Positions 36,231-50,100 of a stretch of 64,000 nt of DNA are shown piece by piece. The translations under genes and the position numbers were made by a program. The stretch spans positions 53,392,421 through 53,456,420 of the forward strand of contig NC_079148.1 of NCBI RefSeq assembly GCF_945859685.1, read 5' to 3'. This DNA is from Eupeodes corollae. Lineage: Eukaryota; Arthropoda; Insecta; Diptera; Syrphidae. Each line of letters begins with the position of its first letter. The first letter of the stretch is position 1. The notes beneath the pieces are model-generated. The model saw only the letters and a list, made by a program, of their open reading frames with translations. It searched no databases and was not told where the DNA came from.

Positions 36231-38803
36231 CAGTTTCGTTTTACACAAATGTTTCGGCAGCCAGGGTTGGTAGAAACTTTTGGTTTGCAGATTTGAATGT
36301 AGTTTGAAAATACCTATCTTTTGATGTGTATCTCGATGGGGTAGGCAACAATTTTGAAAAATATATTTTTTTCGGCAAGGGGTTAGTCCACGATTTTAAA
36401 AAAAAAATCGTTAAGAAACATTTTCGTTTTACACAAATGTTTCGGTAGACAGGGTTCGAAGAAACTTTTGGTTTGCAGATTTGAATGGAGCTTGAAAAGA
36501 CCTATCTTTTGATGTGTATCTCGATAGGGTAGGCAACAATTTTGAAAAATATATTTTTTTTCGGCAAGGGGGTTAGTCCACGATTTTTTTCAAAAAAAAT
36601 TGTTAAGAAACATTTTCGTTTTACACAAATGTTTCGGCAGCCAGGGTTGGTAGAAACTTTTGGTTTGCAGATTTGAATGGAGCTTGAAAAGACCTGTCTT
36701 TTGATGTGTATGTCGATGGGGTAGGCAACAATTTTGAAAAATGTATTTTTTTTCGGCAAGGGGTTAGTCCACGATTTTTTTCAAAAAAAATCGTTAAGAA
36801 ACATTTTCATTTTATACAATTGTTTCGGTAGACAGGGTTCGCAGAAACTTTTGGTTTGCAGATTTGAATGGAGCTTGAAAATACCTATCTTTTGATGTGT
36901 ATCTCGATGGGGTAGGCAACAATTTTGAAAAATTTATTTTTTTTTCGGCAAGGGGTTAGTCCACGATTTAAAAAAAAAAATCGTTAAGAAACATTTTCGT
37001 TTTACACAAATGTTTCGGTAGACAGGGTTCGAAGAAACTTTTGGTTTGCAGATTTGAATGGAGCTTGAAAAGACCTATCTTTTGATGTGTATCTCGATGG
37101 GGTAGGCAACAATTTTGAAAAATATATTTTTTTTCAAAAAAAATTGTTAAGAAACATTTTCGTTTTACACAAATGTTTCGGCAGCCAGGGTTGGTAGAAA
37201 CTTTTGGTTTGCAGATTTGAATGGAGCTTGAAAAGACCTGTCTTTTGATGTGTATGTCGATGGGGTAGGCAACAATTTTGAAAAATATATTTTTTTTCGG
37301 CAAGGGGTTAGTCCACGATTTTTTTCAAAAAAAATTGTTAAGAAACATTTTCGTTTTACACAAATGTTTCGGTAGACAGGGTTCGCAGAAACTTTCGGTT
37401 TGCAGATTTGAATGGAGCTTGAAAATACCTTTCTTTTGATGTGTATCTCGATGGGGTAGGCAACAATTTTGAAAAATTTATTTTTTTTTCGGCAAGGGGT
37501 TAGTCCACGATTTTTAAAAAAAAAATCGTTAAGAAACATTTTCGTTTTACACAATTGTTTCGGTAGACAGGGTTCGCAGAAACTTTTGGTTTGCAGATTT
37601 GAATGGAGCTTGAAAATACCTTTCTTTTGATGTGTATCTCGATGGGGTAGGCAACAATTTTGAAAAATTTATTTTTTTTTCGGCAAGGGGTTAGTCCACG
37701 ATTTTTAAAAAAAAAATCGTTAAGAAACATTTTCGTTTTACACAAATGTTTCGGTAGACAGGGTTCGAAGAAACTTTTGGTTTGCAGATTTGAATGGAGC
37801 TTGAAAAGACCTATCTTTTGATGTGTATCTCGATGGGGTAGGCAACAATTTTGAAAAATATATTTTTTTTCGGCAAGGGGTTAGTCCACGATTTTTTTCA
37901 AAAAAAATTGTTAAGAAACATTTTCGTTTTACACAAATGTTTCGGCAGCCAGGGTTGGTAGAAACTTTTGGTTTGCAGATTTGAATGGAGCTTGAAAAGA
38001 CCTGTCTTTTGATGTGTATGTCGATGGGGTAGGCAACAATTTTGAAAAATGTATTTTTTTTCGGCAAGGGAGTCCACGATTTTTTTCAACAAAAAAATCG
38101 TTAAGAAACATTTTCGTTTTACACAAATGTTTCGGTAGACAGGGTTCGCAGAAACTTTCGGTTTGCAGATTTGAATGGAGCTTGAAAAGACCTATCTTTT
38201 GATGTGTATCTCGATGGGGTAGGCAACAATTTTGAAAAATATATTTTTTTTCGGCAAGGGGTTAGTCCACGATTTTTTTCAAAAAAAATTGTTAAGAAAC
38301 ATTTTCGTTTTACACAAATGTTTCGGCAGCCAGGGTTGGTAGAAACTTTTGGTTTGCAGATTTGAATGGAGCTTGAAAATACCTATCTTTTGATGTGTAT
38401 CTCGATGGGGTAGGCAACAATTTTGAAAAATTTATTTTTTTTTCGGCAATGGGTTAGTCCACTATTTTTAAAAAAAAAATCGTTAAGAAACATTTTCGTT
38501 TTACACAAATGTTTCGGTAGACAGGGTTCGAAGAAACTTTTGGTTTGCAGATTTGAATGGAGCTTGAAAAGACCTATCTTTTGATGTGTATCTCGATGGG
38601 GTAGGCAACAATTTTGAAAAATATATTTTTTTTCGGCAAGGGGTTATTTCACGTTTTTTTTCAAAAAAAATTGTTAAGTAACATTTTCGTTTTACACAAA
38701 TGTTTCGGGAGCCAGGGTTGGTAGAAACTTTTGGTTTGCAGATTTGAATGGAGCTTGAAAAGACCTGTCTTTTGATGTGTATGTCGATGGGGTAGGCATG
38801 GGG
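36231..38803 (+). repeat. Satellite array, forward block 1 (~191-bp monomer)
   Basis: Homogeneous tandem monomers are identified by recurring GATGGGGTAGGCAACAATTT, CGGCAAGGGGTTAGTCCACG, TTTCGTTTTACACAAATGTT, TTTTGGTTTGCAGATTTGAA and GGAGCTTGAAAAGACCT. The block ends abruptly after GATGGGGTAGGCA, where the orientation flips. Confidence 0.95.
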
Positions 38804-39365
38804 GATTTTTGAAAAAAATCGTGAAATAACCCCTTGCCGAAAAAAAATATATTTTTCAAAATTGTTGCCTACCCCATCGAGATACACATCAAAAGATAGG
38901 TCTTTTCAAGCTCCATTCAAATCTGCAAACCAAAAGTTTCTTCGAACCCTGTCTACCGAAACATTTGTGTAAAACGAAAATGTTTCTTAACGATTTTTTT
39001 TTGAAAAAAATCGTGGACTAACCCCTTGCCGAAAAAAAATACATTTTTCAAAATTGTTGCCTACCCCATCGAAATACACATCAAAAGACAGGTTTTTTTA
39101 AGCTCCATTCAAATCTGCAAACCAAAAGTTTCTACCAACCCTGGCTGCCGAAACATTTGTGTAAAACGAAAATGTTTCTTAACAATTTTTTTTGAAAAAA
39201 ATCGTGGACTAACCCCTTGCCGAAAAAAAATATATTTTTCAAAATTGTTGCCTACCCCATCGAGATACACATCAAAAGATAGGTCTTTTCAAGCTCCATT
39301 CAAATCTGCAAACCAAAAGTTTCTTCGAACCCTGTCTACCGAAACATTTGTGTAAAACGAAAATG
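38804..39365 (-). repeat. Inverted satellite block (~560 bp)
   Basis: About three monomers lie in reverse orientation between forward blocks (GCCTACCCCATCGAGATACA, CTCCATTCAAATCTGCAAAC). The first inverted monomer carries the variant GTGAAATAACCCC. It mirrors the TTATTTCACG variant of the forward monomer at 38644-38654, so it was copied from its neighbour. The right junction falls within AAATGTTTC near 39362-39370. Confidence 0.9.
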
Positions 39366-40089
39366 TTTCGGGAGCCAGGGTTGGTAGAAACTTTTGGTTT
39401 GCAGATTTGAATGGAGCTTGAAAAGACCTGTCTTTTGATGTGTATGTCGATGGGGTAGGCAACAATTTTGAAAAATATATTTTTTTTCGGCAAGGGGTTA
39501 GTCCACGATTTTTTTCAAAAAACAATCGTTAAGAAACATTTTCGTTTTACATAAATGTTTCGGTAGACAGGGTTCGCAGAAACTTTCGGTTTGCAGATTT
39601 GAATGGAGCTTGAAAATATCTATCTTTTGATGTGTATCTCGATGGGGTAGGCAAAAATTTTGAAAAATATATTTTTTTTCGGCAAGGGGTTAGTCCACGA
39701 TTTTTTTCAAAAAAAATCGTTAAGAAACATTTTCATTTTACACAATTATTTCGGTAGACAGGGTTCGCAGAAACTTTTGGTTTGCAGATTTGAATGGAGC
39801 TTGAAAATACCTATCTTTTGATGTGTATCGCGATGGGGTAGGCAACAATTTTGAAAAATTTATTTTTTTTTCGGCAAGGGGTTAGTCCACGATTTTTAAA
39901 AAAAAAATCGTTAAGAAACATTTTCGTTTTACACAAATGTTTCGGTAGACAGGGTTCGAAGAAACTTTTGGTTTGCAGATTTGAATGGAGCTTGAAAAGA
40001 CCTATCTTTTGATGTGTATCTCGATGGGGTAGGCAACAATTTTGAAAAATATATTTTTTTTCGGCAAGGGGTTAGTCCACGATTTTTTT

Positions 40090-43000
40090 CAAAAAAAATT
40101 GTTAAGAAACATTTTCGTTTTACACAAATGTTTCGGTAGACAGGGTTCGAAGAAACTTTTGGTTTGCAGATTTGAATGGAGCTTGAAAAGACCTATCTTT
40201 TGATGTGTATCTCGATGGGGTAGGCAACAATTTTGAAAAATATATTTTTTTTCGGCAAGGGGTTATTTCACGATTTTTTTCAAAAAAAATTGTTAAGTAA
40301 CATTTTCGTTTTACACAAATGTTTCGGGAGCCAGGGTTCGTAGAAACTTTTGGTTTGCAGATTTGAATGGAGCTTGAAAAGACCTGTCTTTTGATGTGTA
40401 TGTCGATGGGGTAGGCAACAATTTTGAAAAATGTATTTTTTTTCGGCAAGGGGTTAGTCCACGATTTTTTTCAAAAAAAAATCGTTAAGAAACATTTTCG
40501 TTTTACACAAATGTTTCGGTAGACAGGGTTCGAAGAAACTTTTGGTTTGCAGATTTGAATGGAGCTTGAAAAGACCTATCTTTTGATGTGTATCTCGATG
40601 GGGTAGGCAACAATTTTGAAAAATATATTTTTTTTCAAAAAAAATTGTTAAGAAACATTTTCGTTTTACACAAATGTTTCGGCAGCCAGGGTTGGTAGAA
40701 ACTTTTGGTTTGCAGATTTGAATGGAGCTTGAAAAGACCTGTCTTTTGATGTGTATGTCGATGGGGTAGGCAACAATTTTGAAAAATATATTTTTTTTCG
40801 GCAAGGGGTTTGTCCACGATCTTTTTCAAAAAAAAATCGTTAAGAAACATTTTCGTTTTACACAAATGTTTCGGTAGACAGGGTTCGCAGAAACTTTCGG
40901 TTTGCAGATTTGAATGGAGCTTGAAAATATCTATCTTTTGATGTGTATCTCGATGGGGTAGGCAAAAATTTTGAAAAATATATTTTTTTTCGCGCAAGGG
41001 GTTAGTCCACGATTTTTTTCAAAAAAAATCGTTAAGAAACATTTTCATTTTACACAATTGTTTCGGTAGACAGGGTCCGCAGAAACTTTTGGTTTGCAGA
41101 TTTGAATGGAGCTTGAAAATACCTATCTTTTGATGTGTATCTCGATGGGGTAGGCAACAATTTTGAAAAATGTATTTTTTTTTCGGCAAGGGGTTAGTCC
41201 ACGATTTTTTTCAAAAAAAATTGTTAAGAAACATTTTCGTTTCACACAAATGTTTCGGTAGTCAGGGTTCGAAGAAACTTTTGGTTTGCAGATTTGAATG
41301 GAGCTTGAAAAGACCTATCTTTTGATGTGTATCTCGATGGGGTAGGCAACAATTTTGAAAAATATATTTTTTTTCGGCAAGGGGTTAGTCCACGATTTTT
41401 TTCAAAAAAAATTGTTAAGAATAATTTTCGTTTTACACAAATGTTTCGGCAGCCAGGGTTGGTAGAAACTTTTGGTTTGCAGATTTGAATGGAGCTTGAA
41501 AAGACCTGTCTTTTGATGTGTATGTCGATGGGGTAGGCAACAATTTTGAAAAATATATTTTTTTTCGGCAAGGGGTTAGTCCACGATTTTTTTCAAAAAA
41601 AATCGTTAAGAAACATTTTCATTTTACACAATTGTTTCGGTAGACAGGGTTCGCAGAAACTTTTGGTTTGCAGATTTGAATGGAGCTTGAAAATACCTAT
41701 CTTTTGATGTGTATCTCGATGGGGTAGGCAACAATTTTGAAAAATTTATTTTTTTTTCGGCAAGGGGTTAGTCCACGATTTAAAAAAAAAAATCGTTAAG
41801 AAACATTTTCGTTTTACACAAATGTTTCGGTAGACAGGGTTCGAAGAAACTTTTGGTTTGCAGATTTGAATGGAGCTTGAAAAGACCTATCTTTTGATGT
41901 GTATCTCGATGGGGTAGGCAACAATTTTGAAAAATATATTTTTTTTCGGCAAGGGGTTAGTCCACGATTTTTTTCAAAAAAAATTGTTAAGAAACATTTT
42001 CGTTTTACACAAATGTTTCGGCAGCCAGGGTTGGTAGAAACTTTTGGTTTGCAGATTTGAATGGAGCTTAAAAAAACCTGTCTTTTGATGTGTATGTCGA
42101 TGGGGTAGGCAACAATTTTGAAAAATGTATTTTTTTTCGGCAAGGGGTTTGTACACGATTTAAAAAAAAAATCGTTAAGAAACATTTTCGTTTTACACAA
42201 ATGTTTCGGTAGACAGGGTTCGAAGAAACTTTTGGTTTGCAGATTTGAATGGAGCTTGAAAAGACCTATCTTTTGATGTGTATCTCGATGGGGTAGGCAA
42301 CAATTTTGAAAAATATATTTTTTTTCGGCAAGGGGTTAGTCCACGATTTTTTTCAAAAAAAATTGTTAAGAAACATTTTCGTTTTACACAAATGTTTCGG
42401 CAGCCAGGGTTGGTAGAAACTTTTGGTTTGCAGATTTGAATGGAGCTTAAAAAAACCTGTCTTTTGATGTGTATGTCGATGGGGTAGGCAACAATTTTGA
42501 AAAATGTATTTTTTTTCGGCAAGGGGTTAGTCCACGATTTTTTTCAAAAAAAAATCGTTAAGAAACATTTTCGTTTTACACAAATGTTTCGGTAGACAGG
42601 GTTCGAAGAAACTTTTGGTTTGCAGATTTGAATGGAGCTTGAAAAGACCTATCTTTTGATGTGTATCTCGATGGGGTAGGCAACAATTTTGAAAAATATA
42701 TTTTTTTTCGGCAAGGGGTTATTTCACGATTTTTTTCAAAAAAAATTGTTAAGTAACATTTTCGTTTTACACAAAGGTTTCGGGAGCCAGGGTTCGTAGA
42801 AACTTTTGGTTTGCAGATTTGAATGGAGCTTGAAAAGACCTGTCTTTTGATGTGTATGTCGATGGGGTAGGCAACAATTTTGAAAAATGTATTTTTTTTC
42901 GGCAAGGGGTTAGTCCACGATTTTTTTCAAAAAAAAATCGTTAAGAAACATTTTCGTTTTACACAAATGTTTCGGTAGACAGGGTTCGAAGAAACTTTTG

Positions 43001-43381
43001 GTTTGCAGATTTGAATGGAGCTTGAAAAGACCTATCTTTTGATGTGTATCTCGATGGGGTAGGCAACAATTTTGAAAAATATATTTTTTTTCAAAAAAAA
43101 TTGTTAAGAAACATTTTCGTTTTACACAAATGTTTCGGCAGCCAGGGTTGGTAGAAACTTTTGGTTTGCAGATTTGAATGGAGCTTGAAAAGACCTGTCT
43201 TTTGATGTGTATGTCGATGGGGTAGGCAACAATTTTGAGAAATATATTTTTTTTCGGCAAGGGGTTTGTCCACGATCTTTTTCAAAAAAAAATCGTTAAG
43301 AAACATTTTCGTTTTACACAAATGTTTCGGTAGACAGGGTTCGCAGAAACTTTCGGTTTGCAGATTTGAATGGAGCTTGAA
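40090..43381 (+). repeat. Higher-order repeat with 2456-bp period
   Basis: The block at about 40090-40925 recurs almost base for base at 42546-43381, offset 2456 bp. It includes the ATTTCACG variant monomer and the 163-bp short monomer. 2456 equals twelve 191-bp monomers plus one short form to within a base or two. Confidence 0.8.
40106..40134. repeat. Example of the monomer hairpin (inverted repeat within the satellite)
   Basis: GAAACATTT and AAATGTTTC form a perfect 9-bp inverted repeat with an 11-base loop (TCGTTTTACAC). The element is present in nearly every core monomer. A second one, CGATTTTTTT paired with AAAAAAATCG almost without spacer, lies about 30 bases upstream in most monomers. 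Confidence 0.85.
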
Positions 43382-46300
43382 AATACCTATCTTTTGATGT
43401 GTATCTCGATGGGGTAGGCAACAATTTTGAAAAATGTATTTTTTTTTCGGCAAGGGGTTAGTCCACGATTTTTTTCAAAAAAAATTGTTAAGAAACATTT
43501 TCGTTTTACACAAATGTTTCGGTAGACAGGGTTCGAAGAAACTTTTGGTTTGCAGATTTGAATGGAGCTTGAAAAGACCTATCTTTTGATGTGTATCTCG
43601 ATGGGGTAGGCAACAATTTTGAAAAATATATTTTTTTTCAAAAAAAATTGTTAAGAAACATTTTCGTTTTACACAAATGTTTCGGCAGCCAGGGTTGGTA
43701 GAAACTTTTGGTTTGCAGATTTGAATGGAGCTTGAAAAGACCTGTCTTTTGATGTGTATGTCGATGGGGTAGGCAACAATTTTGAAAAATATATTTTTTT
43801 TCGGCAAGGGGTTTGTCCACGATCTTTTTCAAAAAAAATTGTTAAGAAACATTTTCGTTTTACACAAATGTTTCGGTAGACAGGGTTCGAAGAAACTTTT
43901 GGTTTGCAGATTTGAATGGAGCTTGAAAAGACCTATCTTTTGATGTGTATCTCGATGGGGTAGGCAACAATTTTGAAAAATATATTTTTTTTCGGCAAGG
44001 GGTTAGTCCACGATTTTTTTCAAAAAAAATTGTTAAGAAACATTTTCGTTTTACACAAATGTTTCGGCAGCCAGGGTTGGTAGAAACTTTTGGTTTGCAG
44101 ATTTGAATGGAGCTTGAAAAGACCTGTCTTTTGATGTGTATGTCGATGGGGTAGGCAACAATTTTGAAAAATGTATTTTTTTTCGGCAAGGGGTTAGTCC
44201 ACGATTTTTTTCAAAAAAAAATCGTTAAGAAACATTTTCGTTTTACACAAATGTTTCGGTAGACATGGTTCGCAGAAACTTTCGGTTTGCAGATTTGAAT
44301 GGAGCTTGAAAATATCTATCTTTTGATGTGTATCTCGATGGGGTAGGCAACAATTTTGAAAAATGTATTTTTTTTTCGGCAAGGGGTTAGTCCACGATTT
44401 TTTTCAAAAAAAATTGTTAAGAAACATTTTCGTTTTACACAAATGTTTCGGTAGACAGGGTTCGAAGAAACTTTTGGTTTGCAGATTTGAATGGAGCTTG
44501 AAAAGACCTATCTTTTGATGTGTATCTCGATGGGGTAGGCAACAATTTTGAAAAATATATTTTTTTTCAAAAAAAATTGTTAAGAAACATTTTCGTTTTA
44601 CACAAATGTTTCGGTAGACAGGGTTCGCAGAAACTTTCGGTTTGCAGATTTGAATGGAGCTTGAAAATATCTATCTTTTGATGTGTATCTCGATGGGGTA
44701 GGCAACAATTTTGAAAAATGTATTTTTTTTTCGGCAAGGGGTTAGTCCACGATTTTTTTCAAAAAAAATTGTTAAGAAACATTTTCGTTTTACACAAATG
44801 TTTCGGTAGACAGGGTTCGAAGAAACTTTTGGTTTGCAGATTTGAATGGAGCTTGAAAAGACCTATCTTTTGATGTGTATCTCGATGGGGTAGGCAACAA
44901 TTTTGAAAAATATATTTTTTTTCGGCAAGGGGTTAGTCCACGATTTTTTTCAAAAAAAATTGTTAAGAAACATTTTCGTTTTACACAAATGTTTCGGCAG
45001 CCAGGGTTGGTAGAAACTTTTGGTTTGCAGATTTGAATGGAGCTTGAAAAGACCTGTCTTTTGATGTGTATGTCGATGGGGTAGGCAACAATTTTGAAAA
45101 ATGTATTTTTTTTCGGCAAGGGGTTAGTCCACGATTTAAAAAAAAAAATCGTTAAGAAACATTTTCGTTTTACACAAATGTTTCGGTAGACAGGGTTCGA
45201 AGAAACTTTTGGTTTGCAGATTTGAATGGAGCTTGAAAAGACCTATCTTTTGATGTGTATCTCGATGGGGTAGGCAACAATTTTGAAAAATATATTTTTT
45301 TTTTAAAAAAATTGTTAAGAAACATTTTCGTTTTACACAAATGTTTCGGCAGCCAGGATTGGTAGAAACTTTTGGTTTGCAGATTTGAATGAAGCTTGAA
45401 AAGACCTGTCTTTTGATGTGTATGTCGATGGGGTAGGCCACAATTTTGAAAAATATATTTTTTTTCGGCAAGGGGTTAGTCCACGATTTTTTTAAAAAAA
45501 AAATCGTTAAGAAACATTTTCGTTTTACACAAATGTTTCGGTAGACAGGGTTCGCAGAAACTTTCGATTTGCAGATTTGAATGGAGCTTGAAAATATCTA
45601 TCTTTTGATGTGTATCTCGATGGGGTAGGCAAAAATTTTGAAAAATATATTTTTTTTCGGCAAGGGGTTAGTCCACGATTTTTTTCAAAAAAAATCGTTA
45701 AGAAACATTTTCATTTTACACAATTGTTTCGGTAGACAGGGTTCGCAGAAACTTTTGGTTTGCAGATTTGAATGGAGCTTGAAAATACCTATCTTTTGAT
45801 GTGTATCTCGATGGGGTAGGCAACAATTTTGAAAAATTTATTTTTTTTTCGGCAAGGGGTTAGTCCACGATTTAAAAAAAAAAAATCGTTAAGAAACATT
45901 TTCGTTTTACACAAATGTTTCGGTAGACAGGGTTCGAAGAAACTTTTGGTTTGCAGATTTGAATGGAGCTTGAAAAGACCTATCTTTTGATGTGTATCTC
46001 GATGGGGTAGGCAACAATTTTGAAAAATATATTTTTTTTCGCCAAGGGGTTATTTCACGATTTTTTTCAAAAAAAATTGTTAAGTAACATTTTCGTTTTA
46101 CACAAATGTTTCGGGAGCCAGGGTTCGTAGAAACTTTTGGTTTGCAGATTTGAATGGAGCTTGAAAAGACCTATCTTTTGATGTGTATCTCGATGGGGTA
46201 GGCAACAATTTTGAAAAATATATTTTTTTTTCGGCAAGGGGTTAGTCCACGATTTTTTTCAAAAAAAATTGTTAAGAAACATTTTCGTTTTACACAAATG

Positions 46301-46969
46301 TTTCGGTAGACAGGGTTCGAAGAAACTTTTGGTTTGCAGATTTGAATGGAGCTTGAAAAGACCTATCTTTTGATGTGTATCTCGATGGGGTAGGCAACAA
46401 TTTTGAAAAATATATTTTTTTTCGGCAAGGGGTTAGTCCACGATTTTTTTCAAAAAAAAATTGTTAAGAAACATTTTCGTTTTACACAAATGTTTCGGCA
46501 GCCAGGGTTGGTAGAAACTTTTGGTTTGCAGATTTGAATGGAGCTTGAAAAGACCTGTCTTTTGATGTGTATGTCGATGGGGTAGGCAACAATTTTGAAA
46601 AATGTATTTTTTTTCGGCAAGGGGTTAGTCCACGATTTTTTTCAAAAAAAAATCGTTAAGAAACATTTTCGTTTTACACAAATGTTTCGGTAGACAGGGT
46701 TCGAAGAAACTTTTGGTTTGCAGATTTGAATGGAGCTTGAAAAGACCTATCTTTTGATGTGTATCTCGATGGGGTAGGCAACAATTTTGAAAAATATATT
46801 TTTTTAAAAAAAAAATTGTTAAGAAACATTTTCGTTTTACACAAATGTTTCGGCAGCCAGGGTTCGCAGAAACTTTTGGTTTGCAGATTTGAATGAAGCT
46901 TGAAAAGACCTGTCTTTTGATGTGTATGTCGATGGGGTAGGCCACAATTTTGAAAAATATATTTTTTTT

Positions 46970-49900
46970 CGGCAAGGGGTTAGTCCACGATTTTTTTCAA
47001 AAAAAAATCGTTAAGAAACATTTTCGTTTTACACAAATGTTTCGGTAGACAGGGTTCGCAGAAACTTTCGGTTTGCAGATTTGAATGGAGCTTGAAAATA
47101 TCTATCTTTTGATGTGTATCTCGATGGGGTAGGCAAAAATTTTGAAAAATATATTTTTTTTCGGCAAGGGGTTAGTCCACGATTTTTTTCAAAAAAAATC
47201 GTTAAGAAACATTTTCATTTTACACAATTGTTTCGGTAGACAGGGTTCGCAGAAACTTTTGGTTTGCAGATTTGAATGGAGCTTGAAAATACCTATCTTT
47301 TGATGTGTATCTCGATGGGGTAGGCAACAATTTTGAAAAATTTATTTTTTTTTCGGCAAGGGGTTAGTCCACGATTTAAAAAAAAAAAATCGTTAAGAAA
47401 CATTTTCGTTTTACACAAATGTTTCGGTAGACAGGGTTCGAAGAAACTTTTGGTTTGCAGATTTGAATGGAGCTTGAAAAGACCTATCTTTTGATGTGTA
47501 TCTCGATGGGGTAGGCAACAATTTTGAAAAATATATTTTTTTTCGCCAAGGGGTTATTTCACGATTTTTTTCAAAAAAAATTGTTAAGTAACATTTTCGT
47601 TTTACACAAATGTTTCGGGAGCCTGGGTTCGTAGAAACTTTTGGTTTGCAGATTTGAATGGAGCTTGAAAAGACCTGTCTTTTGATGTGTATCTCGATGG
47701 GGTAGGCAACAATTTTGAAAAATATATTTTTTTTCGGCAAGGGGTTAGTCCACGATTTTTTTCAAAAAAAATCGTTAAGAAACATTTTCATTTTACACAA
47801 TTGTTTCGGTAGACAGGGTTCGCAGAAACTTTTGGTTTGCAGATTTGAATGGAGCTTGAAAATACCTATCTTTTGATGTGTATCTCGATGGGGTAGGCAA
47901 CAATTTTGAAAAATTTATTTTTTTTTCGGCAAGGGGTTAGTCCACGATTTAAAAAAAAAAAATTGTTAAGAAACATTTTCGTTTTGCACAAATGTTTCGG
48001 TAGACAGGGTTCGAAGAAACTTTTGGTTTGCAGATTTGAATGGAGCTTGAAAAGACCTATCTTTTGATGTGTATCTCGATGGGGTAGGCAACAATTTTGA
48101 AAAATATATTTTTTTTCGTCAAGGGGTTAGTCCACGATTTTTTTCAAAAAAAATTGTTAAGAAACATTTTCGTTTTACACAAATGTTTCGGCAGCCAGGG
48201 TTGGTAGAAACTTTTGGTTTGCAGATTTGAATGGAGCTTAAAAAAACCTGTCTTTTGATGTGTATGTCGATGGGGTAGGCAACAATTTTGAAAAATGTAT
48301 TTTTTTTCGGCAAGGGGTTAGTCCACGATTTAAAAAAAAAAATCGTTAAGAAACATTTTCGTTTTACACAAATGTTTCGGTAGACAGGGTTCGAAGAAAC
48401 TTTTGGTTTGCAGATTTGAATGGAGCTTGAAAAGACCTATCTTTTGATGTGTATCTCGATGGGGTAGGCAATAATTTTGAAAAATATATTTTTTTTCGGC
48501 AAGGGGTTATTTCACGATTTTTTTCAAAAAAAATTGTTAAGTAACATTTTCGTTTTACACAAATGTTTCGGGAGCCAGGGTTGGTAGAAACTTTTGGTTT
48601 GCAGATTTGAATGGAGCTTGAAAAGACCTGTCTTTTGATGTGTATGTCGATGGGGTAGGCAACAATTTTGAAAAATATATTTTTTTTCGGCAAGGGGTTA
48701 GTCCACGATTTTTTTCAAAAAAAAATCGTTAAGAAACATTTTCGTTTTACACAAATGTTTCGGTAGACAGGGTTCGCAGAAACTTTCGGTTTGCAGATTT
48801 GAATGGAGCTTGCAAATATCTATCTTTTGATGTGTATCTCGATGGGGTAGGCAAAAATTTTGAAAAATATATTTTTTTTCGGCAAGGGGTTAGTCCACGA
48901 TTTTTTTCAAAAAAAATCGTTAAGAAACATTTTCATTTTACACAATTGTTTCGGTAGACAGGGTTCGCAGAAACTTTTGGTTTGCAGATTTGAATGGAGC
49001 TTGAAAATACCTATCTTTTGATGTGTATCTCGATGGGGTAGGCAACAATTTTGAAAAATTTATTTTTTTTTCGGCAAGGGGTTAGTCCACGATTTAAAAA
49101 AAAAAAATCGTTAAGAAACATTTTCGTTTTACACAAATGTTTCGGTAGACAGGGTTCGAAGAAACTTTTGGTTTGCAGATTTGAATGGAGCTTGAAAAGA
49201 CCTATCTTTTGATGTGTATCTCGATGGGGTAGGCAACAATTTTGAAAAATATATTTTTTTACGCCAAGGGGTTATTTCACGATTTTTTTCAAAAAAAATT
49301 GTTAAGTAACATTTTCGTTTTACACAAATGTTTCGGGAGCCAGGGTTCGTAGAAACTTTTGGTTTGCAGATTTGAATGGAGCTTGAAAAGACCTGTCTTT
49401 TGATGTGTATCTCGATGGGGTAGGCAACAATTTTGAAAAATATATTTTTTTTCGGCAAGGGGTTAGTCCACGATTTTTTTCAAAAAAAATCGTTAAGAAA
49501 CATTTTCATTTTACACAATTGTTTCGGTAGACAGGGTTCGCAGAAACTTTTGGTTTGCAGATTTGAATGGAGCTTGAAAATACCTATCTTTTGATGTGTA
49601 TCTCGATGGGGTAGGCAACAATTTTGAAAAATTTATTTTTTTTTCGGCAAGGGGTTAGTCCACGATTTAAAAAAAAAAAATTGTTAAGAAACATTTTCGT
49701 TTTGCACAAATGTTTCGGTAGACAGGGTTCGAAGAAACTTTTGGTTTGCAGATTTGAATGGAGCTTGAAAAGACCTATCTTTTGATGTGTATCTCGATGG
49801 GGTAGGCAACAATTTTGAAAAATATATTTTTTTTCGTCAAGGGGTTAGTCCACGATTTTTTTCAAAAAAAATTGTTAAGAAACATTTTCGTTTTACACAA

Positions 49901-50100
49901 ATGTTTCGGCAGCCAGGGTTGGTAGAAACTTTTGGTTTGCAGATTTGAATGGAGCTTAAAAAAACCTGTCTTTTGATGTGTATGTCGATGGGGTAGGCAA
50001 CAATTTTGAAAAATGTATTTTTTTTCGGCAAGGGGTTAGTCCACGATTTAAAAAAAAAAATCGTTAAGAAACATTTTCGTTTTACACAAATGTTTCGGTA
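46970..50100 (+). repeat. Higher-order repeat with 1718-bp period (nine monomers)
   Basis: The block at about 46970-48380 recurs at 48690-50100, offset 1718 bp. It shares private variants such as CGCCAAGGGG, CGTCAAGGGG and TTTTGCACAAATG. Nine times 191 is 1719. A third related register continues at about 50100 but is two monomers shorter (offset about 1341). Confidence 0.85.
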
